A DNA stretch of 64,000 nucleotides from Paraburkholderia sprentiae WSM5005 (GTDB lineage: Bacteria; Pseudomonadota; Gammaproteobacteria; Burkholderiales; Burkholderiaceae), in NCBI RefSeq assembly GCF_001865575.2, contig NZ_CP017564.2:26988-90987 (forward strand), written 5' to 3'. Shown here piece by piece: positions 26,424 to 33,937 of this stretch. A program made the translations under genes and the position numbers. The notes beneath the pieces were generated by a model. That model did not search any database. It had not been told where the DNA came from and saw only the letters and a program-made list of their open reading frames with translations. The stretch's first letter is position 1. Each line of letters opens with the position of its first letter.

Positions 26424-26753
26424 ATGGAACAGCACGAACTATTGTCGGTGATTGCTACGCTGGGATGCGCGTCGGTAGCTATCATCGGCGCAGCGCTCGC
26501 GGGATTCGCAGGCGCTCGCGCACGATCCGCCCGAACAGCCGACATGCGGAAGGCGTGGATGCTGGTTGCCATTCTAATTCTCGCGTCGGTCTTCGGACTT
26601 GCCCTTGGCTGCCTTGGCGTTCTGGGTCAGCGCGCGGTACCGGCGTTCAGTGGCGTTGCAATCTTTAGTTTCGCCTTGCTCGCGATGGTGAACGACCGGC
26701 TCCGTAGCTTCTTGGTCCGGGCCACTCGCGACGAAGGCGATGCGCGGCAGTAA
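26424..26753 (+). CDS. Small membrane protein
   Basis: 109 residues from ATG 26424, 4 nt after an AGGAAAAG element. Three hydrophobic segments (about 8-30, 45-65, 72-90) make it an inner-membrane protein. No family recognised. It is the first gene in the element-punctuated array. Confidence 0.7.
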   Translation: MEQHELLSVIATLGCASVAIIGAALAGFAGARARSARTADMRKAWMLVAILILASVFGLALGCLGVLGQRAVPAFSGVAIFSFALLAMVNDRLRSFLVRATRDEGDARQ

Positions 26754-26766
26754 CAACGGAAAACAA

Positions 26767-26952
26767 ATGGACAGCACGACGAACACACGCGCGCTCGATC
26801 TGACAGCGGGCCTCACCGATAAGCAATTGTCGCTGCATCCGTTTTGTGGAGCTTGCGGTTGGCGGAAGGGCGGTATCGACTCCTGGAGCGGCGGCGCTTG
26901 CAAGTGCGGTCACAGCGCACCGTCGTTTCGCGATTTACTCAAGCCACACTGA
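26767..26952 (+). CDS. Small zinc-ribbon-like protein
   Basis: 61 residues, ATG 2 nt after a CGGAAAAC element. FCGACGWRKGG and GACKCGHS provide four Cys in a CxxC...CxC arrangement, consistent with a single zinc knuckle. Function unknown. Confidence 0.7.
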   Translation: MDSTTNTRALDLTAGLTDKQLSLHPFCGACGWRKGGIDSWSGGACKCGHSAPSFRDLLKPH

Positions 26953-26975
26953 CCGCTGACGACAAGGAAAACATT

Positions 26976-27113
26976 GTGAACGTCGTAGAACTCACGCTTG
27001 AGCTAATCGCCATCGCCCTAGCCAGTTTTGCGCTTTGGGGACGGTGGTCGGTCAAACGGCAGAACAAACCGAAAGCCCATCGCAAAATGCAGCGCAATTG
27101 GCCTTGGGTCTGA
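26976..27113 (+). CDS. Single-helix membrane microprotein
   Basis: 45 residues from GTG 26976, 3 nt after an AGGAAAAC element. One membrane helix (LTLELIAIALASFALWG) followed by a strongly basic tail with Lys, Arg and Trp, implying N-out/C-in topology. Unrecognised. Confidence 0.6.
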   Translation: MNVVELTLELIAIALASFALWGRWSVKRQNKPKAHRKMQRNWPWV

Positions 27114-27135
27114 CACAACGGAAAACGTCGAAGCT

Positions 27136-27414
27136 ATGGAAGAATTCTTGTTAGGTCTCGTCGTAGGCGTAGTGCTTTGCGGCAGCGGACGCCGTTCGAG
27201 TCCCGGCATGCCGGTCTATGCGGCTGTCAATGGGTGGTTCAATCGACGCCGATACGCGAAACTTAGGATCAAGGCAGAGCGGCGTGGATTTAAGAGTCTG
27301 TTCGATGATGAGTACCGTCAATACGACCACATTCCGTTCGGATTGCAGAATCCAGCCTATTGCCTTCGGGCATTTCAGCGGGCACAGCTCCGGCGCAACG
27401 CCGACTCGGCGTAA
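27136..27414 (+). CDS. Small protein with N-terminal membrane segment
   Basis: 92 residues from ATG 27136, 9 nt after a CGGAAAAC element. A short hydrophobic N-terminus (FLLGLVVGVVLCGSG, with a possible lipobox cysteine) precedes a basic, aromatic soluble part. Unrecognised. Confidence 0.65.
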   Translation: MEEFLLGLVVGVVLCGSGRRSSPGMPVYAAVNGWFNRRRYAKLRIKAERRGFKSLFDDEYRQYDHIPFGLQNPAYCLRAFQRAQLRRNADSA

Positions 27415-27438
27415 CCACGGAAAACAAGGAGCATTGCT

Positions 27439-27852
27439 ATGAAGGTGAGAATCTCAACTGGGGCGTATGTCGCGGCGGCTGTTCTCGCGGCGTATGCCAG
27501 TTATGACCTCACGGTTGAAGTCGGCACCGCTTACCAGTTTGGCGCTGTGGCTCAAGCTTTGGGCGGTTTTGCGCTTTTCGCGGTTTTGACCGGAGCGCTG
27601 TGGACGACCGTCGCCCAAATCATGGCGTCGCTCGCGATTGAGCGGCAATATTCGTGGCCTGCGACCATCGTAAGAATCATCGGTCTATTGGGCGGAATCG
27701 TCGCTGCTTCGCTGGGCATGTGGAGTGTCTTGTACGGAACCGAATCGTGGAAAACGGTAGCCGAATTCGTTCTCGGTTTCCTCGGCGTCTACGCCTATGT
27801 GCACGCGTCCGTATTCGCTGCTGAGGCAACACCTGAAACATCGACTAGCTGA
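27439..27852 (+). CDS. Small four-helix membrane protein
   Basis: 137 residues from ATG 27439, with both a CGGAAAAC element and a separate AAGGAG in the leader. Four hydrophobic segments. Unrecognised; an integral inner-membrane protein. Confidence 0.7.
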   Translation: MKVRISTGAYVAAAVLAAYASYDLTVEVGTAYQFGAVAQALGGFALFAVLTGALWTTVAQIMASLAIERQYSWPATIVRIIGLLGGIVAASLGMWSVLYGTESWKTVAEFVLGFLGVYAYVHASVFAAEATPETSTS

Positions 27853-27870
27853 CGAATCGGAAAACTGGCT

Positions 27871-27915
27871 GTGAATCTACACACCATCCATACCCGTCAA
27901 CCATCGAAAAAATAG
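27871..27915 (+). CDS. 14-codon mini-gene in an array slot
   Basis: GTG 27871 lies 5 nt after a CGGAAAAC element and runs 14 codons (VNLHTIHTRQPSKK). The slot is preceded by the stop of the upstream gene, like its neighbours. It may be a leader peptide, a decayed gene or chance. Confidence 0.3.
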   Translation: MNLHTIHTRQPSKK

Positions 27916-27925
27916 GACTGAAAAA

Positions 27926-28180
27926 ATGCCTCCTGACTTTGGACACATGCTGTTCGTCTTCTTTGCCGTTCTGACTCCTGTAGTAGCCGTGTTTGTTTTG
28001 CTTTTCGTGCGAGAAAGCAAGCGAACGCCCAAGGAAACGTTTTTCCTGGGCGAATATGAAATTGACGCGCAAGCCGACCTGTCGGACGGTGCGTGGGTGC
28101 GAGTTAGGAAGAGCCAGGGAGACCGCAAATGGGGGCGAAAAATGGTCAAGATCATCGGCCAGCAGGTAACGTTTCTGTGA
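27926..28180 (+). CDS. Small membrane-anchored protein
   Basis: 84 residues from ATG 27926. One membrane helix (MLFVFFAVLTPVVAVFVLLF) then a soluble basic domain. Its leader has AGGACTGAAAAA, a poor version of the junction element, and the canonical copy lies before the 27871 mini-gene. Confidence 0.65.
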   Translation: MPPDFGHMLFVFFAVLTPVVAVFVLLFVRESKRTPKETFFLGEYEIDAQADLSDGAWVRVRKSQGDRKWGRKMVKIIGQQVTFL

Positions 28181-28243
28181 CTCGGAAAACATTGGCGCGA
28201 TTGCGCTCCGCGCGCTGGCCGGTAGCCAGCCGAGAACCGGCAA

Positions 28244-28504
28244 ATGAACAAGACACAAACTTTCGCTCCGACCGGCGCGGTCGACGTTAAGGCCGCTGAA
28301 TATGAAGCGCTCAAGCTCACCAACGACGAATATCTCAACCTGCTGTCGTGCGGGCATCCGGGCGGAACAATCTCTGTCGCACAGGCAGGCGCGCAGTTTG
28401 TCGTTGCGGGGGCAGATATGCGCCAGCTTCGCGACGCCTACACCGATGCTGACGCGGCGGCTTTGCTTGCGAATAGCAACGTCCGCTTTATCAAGCCTGA
28501 CTGA
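28244..28504 (+). CDS. Small soluble hypothetical protein
   Basis: 86 residues. The CGGAAAAC element directly after the upstream stop is 53 nt away, with a GC-rich inverted repeat between (GGCCGGTAGCCAGCC region), so the spacing differs from other slots. NDEYLNLLSCGHPGGTISVA and a helical end; unrecognised. Confidence 0.65.
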   Translation: MNKTQTFAPTGAVDVKAAEYEALKLTNDEYLNLLSCGHPGGTISVAQAGAQFVVAGADMRQLRDAYTDADAAALLANSNVRFIKPD

Positions 28505-28518
28505 TCGGAAAACAAGCG

Positions 28519-28812
28519 ATGAACAATCACCCACTCGACCAGACCATCGACAACGAGCGCGAGCGCTGGGCGGAGAATCTGTCGATTGCCTTCAGAACAC
28601 TGCGCAAGCATGGGTTTTACGTCATGCAAGACCCGGATGCCGCCAAGCAGAGCGACGATGCGCAGAAGCGCCAGTCGTTCGACGCTGCCTGTGTGTTGAT
28701 TGGGCTGCCGGCGACGCCTGAGAACGCTGGCCACCAGGTCGTACAGGCGCTTGGCCGTGAGCTTCTGGAAAACGCGGCCGTCGCTGCCGAGCGGCTAAGC
28801 GGTCGCCTCTAA
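28519..28812 (+). CDS. Small helical hypothetical protein
   Basis: 97 residues, ATG 5 nt after CGGAAAAC. Acidic, helical and soluble. Its last 11 codons and stop, plus the following junction element, form one copy of a 45-bp direct repeat whose second copy is at 31476-31520. Confidence 0.7.
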   Translation: MNNHPLDQTIDNERERWAENLSIAFRTLRKHGFYVMQDPDAAKQSDDAQKRQSFDAACVLIGLPATPENAGHQVVQALGRELLENAAVAAERLSGRL

Positions 28813-28824
28813 CGGGTCGGAAAA
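28780..28824 (+). repeat. 45-bp direct repeat, copy A
   Basis: Identical to 31476-31520. It covers the end of the 28519 gene, its TAA and the junction element up to GGAAAA; identity stops at the next base. Confidence 0.85.
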
Positions 28825-28828
28825 TAAA

Positions 28829-29029
28829 ATGCAAAGAATTTTTAAAGGGCGACACGCTGCGACGATTGCCGCCGCCGTACAGCAAACGAACGTTCAATGC
28901 TCCGTTGCAGAAGTCATCGTGCGGAAGGGGAAAAAGCGGGCTCGCCGGGTGGTGGTTGATGCGCCCGACACGACGATGGCGATCCTGCGGCTTTCTCTTT
29001 CGGATTCCAACCCTATCGGCGGCTGGTGA
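28829..29029 (+). CDS. Small basic hypothetical protein
   Basis: 66 residues, ATG 3 nt after CGGAAAAT. Strongly basic (VRKGKKRARRVVVDAPD), with a beta-rich look; nucleic-acid binding is possible. Unrecognised. Confidence 0.6.
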   Translation: MQRIFKGRHAATIAAAVQQTNVQCSVAEVIVRKGKKRARRVVVDAPDTTMAILRLSLSDSNPIGGW

Positions 29030-29074
29030 GTCGCCACGTGAAGGGAAATCCTCACCCCGGCAGGGAGAAAAGTA

Positions 29075-29425
29075 ATGTCGTTGGAGAAACTGGTTTTGGA
29101 AGTCGTTCGTGCTTTGGCACAAACAATCGAGTCGATAAACGGATGGCTGGCCGCTGGCGTCGGGTTAGATGGCGCGAACTATCGAACACTAACGACAGCG
29201 AGCAAGCTGGCGGATCGGATCGAGCACATTGCGCAATATGCGCTTGAGGGCGTGGACGACGCCGCACAGCGGCGATATCTGCGGGACGACATTGAATTTC
29301 TATCGGCTTTCCTAACCGAGTATCGAGACGCTATTTGCAAGGCGCGTCCGTGGCCGCTCCCTACAAATGACGGGCTCCGCATTCTGTTATCGGCGGCTGA
29401 ATCGCCGTCACTCACCGCACCGTAA
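29075..29425 (+). CDS. Helical hypothetical protein
   Basis: 116 residues from ATG 29075, preceded by CAGGGAGAAAAG rather than a canonical junction element. All-helical, soluble. Unrecognised. Confidence 0.65.
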   Translation: MSLEKLVLEVVRALAQTIESINGWLAAGVGLDGANYRTLTTASKLADRIEHIAQYALEGVDDAAQRRYLRDDIEFLSAFLTEYRDAICKARPWPLPTNDGLRILLSAAESPSLTAP

Positions 29426-29479
29426 GGTGCTACGGAAAACGGCGATGAAAGCACATGGCAACAACGGAAAACAAAAATC

Positions 29480-29677
29480 ATGGATGAAAAATACGTTGCC
29501 GGCGTTTTGACCGGCGTCGGCTGTACGGGAGCAGTTGCTTTCATCGTGTACGGCAACTGGCCGCTTGCCATCGCTTTGTTGGGCGTTTCGGCGCTGGGCA
29601 TGCTAGCAAATCGAGAAGCTACACGTCGCGATCTTTGGCTGAAAGCCATTTCGCGCACTCGCCGCCCGAAACTGTAG
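29480..29677 (+). CDS. Two-helix membrane protein
   Basis: 65 residues. Two hydrophobic segments, then a basic end. Two CGGAAAAC elements lie 32 bp apart just upstream (29433, 29465); the first has its own ATG at 29445 opening a 21-codon frame that overlaps this gene. That looks like a slot whose gene has been lost. Confidence 0.65.
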   Translation: MDEKYVAGVLTGVGCTGAVAFIVYGNWPLAIALLGVSALGMLANREATRRDLWLKAISRTRRPKL

Positions 29678-29737
29678 GAAAACAGCCGCTTGATGGATGC
29701 GCTCCCTGCCGTGGAGTGCATCCGTAAATCGACTCAC

Positions 29738-29759
29738 AGGCCGCTCGATGCGGCCTTTA
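29738..29759 (+). terminator. Hairpin terminator inside the array
   Basis: AGGCCGC-TCGAT-GCGGCCT followed by TT. It lies between the AGGAAAAC element at 29676 and the gene at 29774 and probably ends the first transcription unit of the array. Confidence 0.6.
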
Positions 29760-29773
29760 TCGCAGGTAAGCAG

Positions 29774-30004
29774 ATGGTTTCGAAGAAACAGGTTCCCCCC
29801 AACTACGACTACACCGGCAAGGATCGCGTGGAGCGACAGCGCAAGGCGCTGGCTGACGCGGGCGGTGGGCGCGTAGAGGCGCATCTGGACGCTGACGAAC
29901 TGGCGAAGCTCGATGCGTTGGTTGCAACCGGCGTGGCAGGCTCGCGGCGGGCCGCGTTGAAATACCTGGTGCAGCAGCTACCAGAGCCAGAAGAAAAGGC
30001 TTGA
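29774..30004 (+). CDS. RHH-like DNA-binding protein
   Basis: 76 residues from ATG 29774 (AGGTAAG upstream); an upstream ATG at 29693 would read through the hairpin. The C-terminal half (GRVEAHLDADELAKLDALVA, then GSRRAALKYLVQQL) fits a ribbon-helix-helix. Its stop codon overlaps the -35 of the next promoter, which has a perfect operator-like repeat. Confidence 0.65.
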   Translation: MVSKKQVPPNYDYTGKDRVERQRKALADAGGGRVEAHLDADELAKLDALVATGVAGSRRAALKYLVQQLPEPEEKA

Positions 30005-30028
30005 TACCGTAACCGGCTACGGTATAAT
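30001..30028 (+). promoter_or_regulatory. Internal array promoter with operator
   Basis: -35 TTGATA (30001-30006), 16-bp spacer, -10 TATAAT (30023-30028). The spacer is a perfect inverted repeat ATACCGTA-N6-TACGGTAT (30004-30025). Repression by the RHH protein encoded just upstream is a reasonable guess. Confidence 0.8.
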
Positions 30029-30077
30029 GTGGTTCATGGTCGGCGCACGGGTGCCGATAACCCGAAGGGGAGTGACG

Positions 30078-30308
30078 ATGCAAACGCGATATTTCGGAGA
30101 AACGAAGGCGCTCGGCTTCGATGGAAAGTGGTATCCCGACGAAGAAGAATTGCATAACGCTATCGTGCAAGCGGAATGGGCAAATGGGATTCTCGCCGGG
30201 CCTGACACCGTGTGGCCCAATGGTCGCCATTCTCACGAAGCGGCTCAAACGACGCTCGATGAATCGCTGGACACGCTCTGCGCCCACGAATTCTTCTTCG
30301 CAATCTAA
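30078..30308 (+). CDS. Small hypothetical protein
   Basis: 76 residues from ATG 30078, with AGGGGAG upstream in place of the junction element. Acidic and aromatic (FGETKALGFDGKWYPDEEEL). It is the first gene after the 30001 promoter. Unrecognised. A GCCCGC-TTCG-GCGGGC hairpin (30316-30331) follows its stop. Confidence 0.65.
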   Translation: MQTRYFGETKALGFDGKWYPDEEELHNAIVQAEWANGILAGPDTVWPNGRHSHEAAQTTLDESLDTLCAHEFFFAI

Positions 30309-30384
30309 CTACAGCGCCCGCTTCGGCGGGCATCGGAAAACGCTCACGCGGGTCGCGTGGGCCAGACATAAACGCGGAGAAAGA

Positions 30385-30675
30385 ATGGACGCCATGTATG
30401 CCGCTGACGCGGACCTTAAAGCGGCTGTGCCTGCGGCCGTGCGACGCCACCGGGCCGCTGGAACCCTCACGTGGGCGCTGATTCATAAGATCGAGGCGGA
30501 AGTCCTCGATGAAGTAGCGGCCACGGGAAAACACAGCGCTCGAATGCTCGGAATGCTGCGGGCGTCGCCCGCGATGGGCTATCCCAAAGACGACCGGCCG
30601 GTCTCGCTTGAGGGACACGAGGTTGTTCCCACGGTGTTTGGCGCGATCTACGCCGAGTGGAACCGCTTCAATTGA
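30385..30675 (+). CDS. Small helical hypothetical protein
   Basis: 96 residues from ATG 30385 with CGGAGAAAG as ribosome site. The canonical CGGAAAAC is 43 nt upstream, right after the hairpin at 30316. Ala/Arg-rich, helical. Unrecognised. Confidence 0.65.
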   Translation: MDAMYAADADLKAAVPAAVRRHRAAGTLTWALIHKIEAEVLDEVAATGKHSARMLGMLRASPAMGYPKDDRPVSLEGHEVVPTVFGAIYAEWNRFN

Positions 30676-30689
30676 CGACGGAAAACGAC

Positions 30690-30890
30690 ATGCCGCGCAC
30701 GACAAAATCAATTGACGACTGGAAGTGCCCTTGGTGCAAGCAACACAATCGCTTTGAAAGCGCAGCCGCAGGAGCGTGCGCCGAAGGTGATCTGTCCGGT
30801 TTTGTCGATCAGGTTACATGTCCGTCGTGTGGAAAGGATTCGATGGTTTCGTTGAGCATCGAATTCCGTGCCGAAGCCGTCACCGATTGA
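30690..30890 (+). CDS. Zinc-ribbon protein
   Basis: 66 residues, ATG 3 nt after CGGAAAAC. CPWCKQHNRFE and CPSCGKDSM give two CxxC pairs, a classical zinc ribbon with a beta-rich middle. May bind nucleic acid or protein; function unknown. Confidence 0.75.
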   Translation: MPRTTKSIDDWKCPWCKQHNRFESAAAGACAEGDLSGFVDQVTCPSCGKDSMVSLSIEFRAEAVTD

Positions 30891-30905
30891 CCAAGGAAAA
30901 CTGCG

Positions 30906-31163
30906 ATGAAGAAGCAAATCTTCGGCCGAAAGGTCGGCTCCGCGAATGACATGGTTCTCCTGATCGAGAGCGATGGAGTCTCGACAGGCGAGAAGTCGGT
31001 CGGGCCTGGCGTCCTTGACGAATTCGCCGTCGCGAGTGCCCACCGCAGCGTGCAAGCGCTCCGTGAGAACAACATCGAGGGTTATGTTGTGTTCGAAGGC
31101 GACCCGACCCGGTACGAATTCACGCCCGAAGCGGATTTTATGTATCCCGCGCGCGTCCACTAG
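30906..31163 (+). CDS. Small beta-rich hypothetical protein
   Basis: 85 residues, ATG 4 nt after AGGAAAAC. Alternating strands and one central helix; no motif recognised. Its own stop is followed at once by the next AGGAAAAC (31162), which overlaps the TAG. Confidence 0.65.
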   Translation: MKKQIFGRKVGSANDMVLLIESDGVSTGEKSVGPGVLDEFAVASAHRSVQALRENNIEGYVVFEGDPTRYEFTPEADFMYPARVH

Positions 31164-31229
31164 GAAAACTCTCCGTGCAGCGGGCGGTTACTGTCCGGCG
31201 CACGGTGCATAGAAAAACAGGAGAGATAG

Positions 31230-31430
31230 ATGACACCAACATACAAAGCACAGACGTGCCGGATCGTATCGGCTCTCGCCGCAGGTTCACTTGCTGGGGG
31301 ATTGTCGCTTGACGGGTTGGGTTTGCCTGCTCCGGTCGCCAGTACCATCGGCGGATCGGTGTCCGCAGCCATGTTCATGAGCGCTCGCGTTCACGCGTTC
31401 TGGCATCGCCAGTTCGGCATTGGCGCGTGA
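31230..31430 (+). CDS. Small membrane protein
   Basis: 66 residues from ATG 31230 with AGGAGAG. A Gly/Ala-rich hydrophobic core of two short segments (LAAGSLAGGLSL; PVASTIGGSVSAAMFM). The canonical element is 60 nt upstream. Unrecognised. Confidence 0.6.
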   Translation: MTPTYKAQTCRIVSALAAGSLAGGLSLDGLGLPAPVASTIGGSVSAAMFMSARVHAFWHRQFGIGA

Positions 31431-31463
31431 CGCGGCAAGCCCTATTTTGAATCGGAAAACATC

Positions 31464-31508
31464 GTGAACAAAATGGTCGCTGCCGAGCGGCTAAGCGGTC
31501 GCCTCTAA
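31464..31508 (+). pseudogene. 14-codon remnant carrying the tail of the 28519 gene
   Basis: GTG 31464 sits 3 nt after a CGGAAAAC element. After four unique codons (V-N-K-M) it is identical to the end of the 28519 gene, in the same reading frame. It is best read as an array slot whose gene has been deleted to a start and a tail. Confidence 0.65.
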
Positions 31509-31520
31509 CGGGTCGGAAAA
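31476..31520 (+). repeat. 45-bp direct repeat, copy B
   Basis: Identical to 28780-28824. The two copies are 2.7 kb apart, so homologous recombination between them would delete or invert-swap nothing but the intervening ten genes as one block. Confidence 0.85.
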
Positions 31521-31526
31521 CAGGAA

Positions 31527-31691
31527 ATGCGCGACATGCAAAGCAGCGAGCATAGAGTAGTTAAAGGTGTCATCGTCGCCACTGTGGTGATGCTCGTCGT
31601 AATGGGCGTGACGGACGTCGAGACGTATTCTTGGTTGAAGTCGCTCGCGAGCAATGCGTACAACGCAGCGAACCGTGCGTGGCACATGTAA
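31527..31691 (+). CDS. Single-helix membrane microprotein
   Basis: 54 residues, ATG 5 nt after CGGAAAAC. One membrane helix (VIVATVVMLVVMGV) between a short charged start and a periplasmic-looking end. Unrecognised. Confidence 0.65.
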   Translation: MRDMQSSEHRVVKGVIVATVVMLVVMGVTDVETYSWLKSLASNAYNAANRAWHM

Positions 31692-31708
31692 TGGGTCGGA
31701 AAACGGGA

Positions 31709-31921
31709 ATGAACATGAATATGCCCAAGAAGGTTGGCGCAGTGATGATGGCCGCAGGCGCAGTGGGATTCGCCTGCATTAGCGAAGTTGCAACGGCGCA
31801 CTACGAGGCATTGCCCGCTCCCGATCCGACCGCCATATTAGCCCTCAAAGGTGTCTGTCTCGTAACCTTTCTTGCGGGGATTTCCGGGCTCGCGTTTGGT
31901 ATCAGCAGCAGCAACGGTTGA
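31709..31921 (+). CDS. Two-helix membrane protein
   Basis: 70 residues, ATG 4 nt after CGGAAAAC. Two hydrophobic segments with a polar loop of about 20 residues. Possible lipobox-like GFACIS in the first helix. Unrecognised. Confidence 0.65.
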   Translation: MNMNMPKKVGAVMMAAGAVGFACISEVATAHYEALPAPDPTAILALKGVCLVTFLAGISGLAFGISSSNG

Positions 31922-31933
31922 ATCGGAAAAGAC

Positions 31934-32203
31934 ATGGGTAAGCGTCTCGAATTGAGGATTGTCGCTCAATCGGAAGATGACTTCGATGAGTTGTGCGATC
32001 AGGCGGAAGCGCTTTCCGGCGTGACGCTGAGGGCACGAAGGGCAAACAAAGAATTCGCGGGGAGGTTGGTCATCGGGTATCGATACGACGATTCGACCCT
32101 TGAGGTGACGTTCGAACTTGATGCCGACGTCGCCACTATGTTGGATCTCTCGATCAATGGCCGGGAAACGTTGTCGGCCATCGAAGGCTTGACGCAGCAT
32201 TAA
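31934..32203 (+). CDS. Small soluble hypothetical protein
   Basis: 89 residues, ATG 2 nt after CGGAAAAG. Alternating strands and acidic helices (SEDDFDELCDQAEALSG). Unrecognised. Confidence 0.65.
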   Translation: MGKRLELRIVAQSEDDFDELCDQAEALSGVTLRARRANKEFAGRLVIGYRYDDSTLEVTFELDADVATMLDLSINGRETLSAIEGLTQH

Positions 32204-32224
32204 CTCGGAAAACGAGGACAAAAG

Positions 32225-32542
32225 ATGCTTGACCTGATTTTGCTCATAGTCGCCGTGCCAGCGGTCATCGTCTGGATCATCGTGAAAATGATCGAGGACA
32301 TTCGCAAGGTGTTCGGCTACTGGATTTTTCCGGCTGCGTTGTCGCTTTACGGCGCTGTCCTGCTGTTCATCGCTGGCCCCGCTGCGCCCGATGCCGCCTT
32401 TGAGTCGATTTTCAATGCGCTGTCCGAGTGCGCCATCTTAGGCATGCGATTGCCGCTGTGGTTGCTCATCATTGGCGTTGCCTTGCTGGTTATCGGCGCA
32501 GGCTTGAGGCAGAGCCGACGCAGCAGCGCACGCGCCAACTAA
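32225..32542 (+). CDS. Three-helix membrane protein
   Basis: 105 residues, preceded by CGGAAAAC and GAGGA. Three hydrophobic segments and an Arg/Ser-rich end. Unrecognised. Confidence 0.65.
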   Translation: MLDLILLIVAVPAVIVWIIVKMIEDIRKVFGYWIFPAALSLYGAVLLFIAGPAAPDAAFESIFNALSECAILGMRLPLWLLIIGVALLVIGAGLRQSRRSSARAN

Positions 32543-32567
32543 CAACGGAAAACTGAAGGGCAGCGCC

Positions 32568-32942
32568 ATGACGCTTTATACCTATGTGAGCGACGCCCGC
32601 GACGAGCGTTACTCGCGTCCGCTACCAAATGGCGACGCTCCATACTTCGTCCTGTTGGAAACCGACGTACCGCCGCAAGAGATTCAAATTCGCAGGTTGA
32701 TGGCGGCGGTCGGTGTTTTCGAGGGGATCAAGCGTGGGTTCTCATTCGCTCACCGGCTCTTTGGTGGCTCTGAAGAGTATCGCGAGAACGAGAAGCGTCT
32801 CGATGCAGCGCTCGCGGAATTGCTCTCTGTCGCCAGATCGACGCCTGAACATACGGCGGCTTTGCGTCGCGTGCTGAATGCGGAGCTGGAGCGCGGCACC
32901 AGTCTCTGTCATTCCCTCGCCAATCTTGCTGAAAAGGCATAG
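32568..32942 (+). CDS. Helical hypothetical protein
   Basis: 124 residues, ATG 14 nt after CGGAAAAC. Soluble, helical with charged ends (SEEYRENEKRLDAALAELLS). Unrecognised; its TAG is followed directly by the next element. Confidence 0.65.
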   Translation: MTLYTYVSDARDERYSRPLPNGDAPYFVLLETDVPPQEIQIRRLMAAVGVFEGIKRGFSFAHRLFGGSEEYRENEKRLDAALAELLSVARSTPEHTAALRRVLNAELERGTSLCHSLANLAEKA

Positions 32943-32953
32943 GAAAACTCTTC

Positions 32954-33070
32954 ATGCGGAACGCGCAGAGTCACCTGATTTATCAACTCGTGGACGGTGC
33001 CGCGATTGTGTCGTGCGCGGCTATCGTGGCTCTTTTCATCGTCGGGCGCAAAGACGCGCTAATGACATAG
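32954..33070 (+). CDS. Single-helix membrane microprotein
   Basis: 38 residues, ATG 5 nt after AGGAAAAC. One hydrophobic helix (AAIVSCAAIVALFIVG), then GRKDALMT. Too short for usual gene callers, but it fits the slot pattern exactly. Confidence 0.55.
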   Translation: MRNAQSHLIYQLVDGAAIVSCAAIVALFIVGRKDALMT

Positions 33071-33105
33071 CGGGAAACCAGACGAACTTAAACAGGAAGG
33101 GAAAA

Positions 33106-33423
33106 GTGGCAGACAAAGAACTGAACCTGCGCGCGTGTATCGGTGCTTTCGCAGATGAGGATGGCAAGGCCGCCGTGGACATTCACGCGCTCGACGTGCT
33201 GAATAGGAACGAAGACCTACTCCATCTGCTGATCGCTACTGGAATCTCATTTACCCGTCCCGCCGACGATTTGATCGGCGCTGAAGCTGGCATGCAGGAG
33301 CCGCCGATTGTAGAGCGGATAGCTCAAGGTGATGTGCTTGCGACGGCGCGACGTGTCGCGGCGAGAGTCGCCGCCAGTTGGGTCACTGACGAAGACGTGG
33401 CACGGTTCAGCGCATCCGTCTAG
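33106..33423 (+). CDS. Helical hypothetical protein
   Basis: 105 residues from GTG 33106 with AGGAAGGG upstream; CGGGAAAC at 33071 may be a degenerate junction element. Acidic, helical, soluble. Unrecognised. Confidence 0.65.
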   Translation: MADKELNLRACIGAFADEDGKAAVDIHALDVLNRNEDLLHLLIATGISFTRPADDLIGAEAGMQEPPIVERIAQGDVLATARRVAARVAASWVTDEDVARFSASV

Positions 33424-33484
33424 TCATCGGAAAACACCGGATAGGTCGGCATAGCGAAAATAGCGAACGCCCTGAGAGGATTAT

Positions 33485-33667
33485 ATGCACGTTGACAAGC
33501 CGAAAGATGAACCCTCCTTCATTGAAGGGCGCGAGTCGTTCGAGGCTGACCGAGAGATTACCGACAACCCATACCCGGAGACGAGCATTGACTTCGAACT
33601 GTGGCGAAACGGATGGCTGGCGGCAAGCTTCGAGCTACTTGAGCGCCAACGACAAGAAAAAAATTGA
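33485..33667 (+). CDS. Small acidic hypothetical protein
   Basis: 60 residues from ATG 33485 with GAGAGGA upstream. Acidic with Trp (FELWRNGWLAASFELLERQR). The canonical element is 50 nt upstream. Unrecognised. Confidence 0.6.
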   Translation: MHVDKPKDEPSFIEGRESFEADREITDNPYPETSIDFELWRNGWLAASFELLERQRQEKN

Positions 33668-33709
33668 TTCGCGGCAAATGTGGCGCACTGTTGCGTGACA
33701 AGGAAAACA

Positions 33710-33934
33710 ATGAGCTATCAAAAGCGCTGGTCATATGCCCAAGTCACTCGCGAAGCGGAATCCGAAATCACACGCCTTATGCAACAAGAGACCGCGAACT
33801 CCGACGAGAGGCATTTGCTCACATGCATGGCGATGGGCGCTTTTGCTATGTGGGACCATCTGACAAGCGGATGGCAGAACGCAGGCGACCGTGAGCGCTT
33901 GCAGGCACTGTATCGACCCAGCGAGAGGGCATAG
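33710..33934 (+). CDS. Small helical hypothetical protein
   Basis: 74 residues, ATG 1 nt after AGGAAAAC. Helical, with CMAMGAFAMWDH as a mildly hydrophobic centre. Unrecognised. Confidence 0.6.
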   Translation: MSYQKRWSYAQVTREAESEITRLMQQETANSDERHLLTCMAMGAFAMWDHLTSGWQNAGDRERLQALYRPSERA

Positions 33935-33937
33935 AGA

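Noticed and set aside
29693..29773. Upstream extension of the RHH-like gene to ATG 29693
   Set aside because: It would translate through a terminator-like hairpin, while ATG 29774 has a ribosome site.
33679..33699. Six-codon frame between two array genes
   Set aside because: It is too short and does not follow an element; probably chance.
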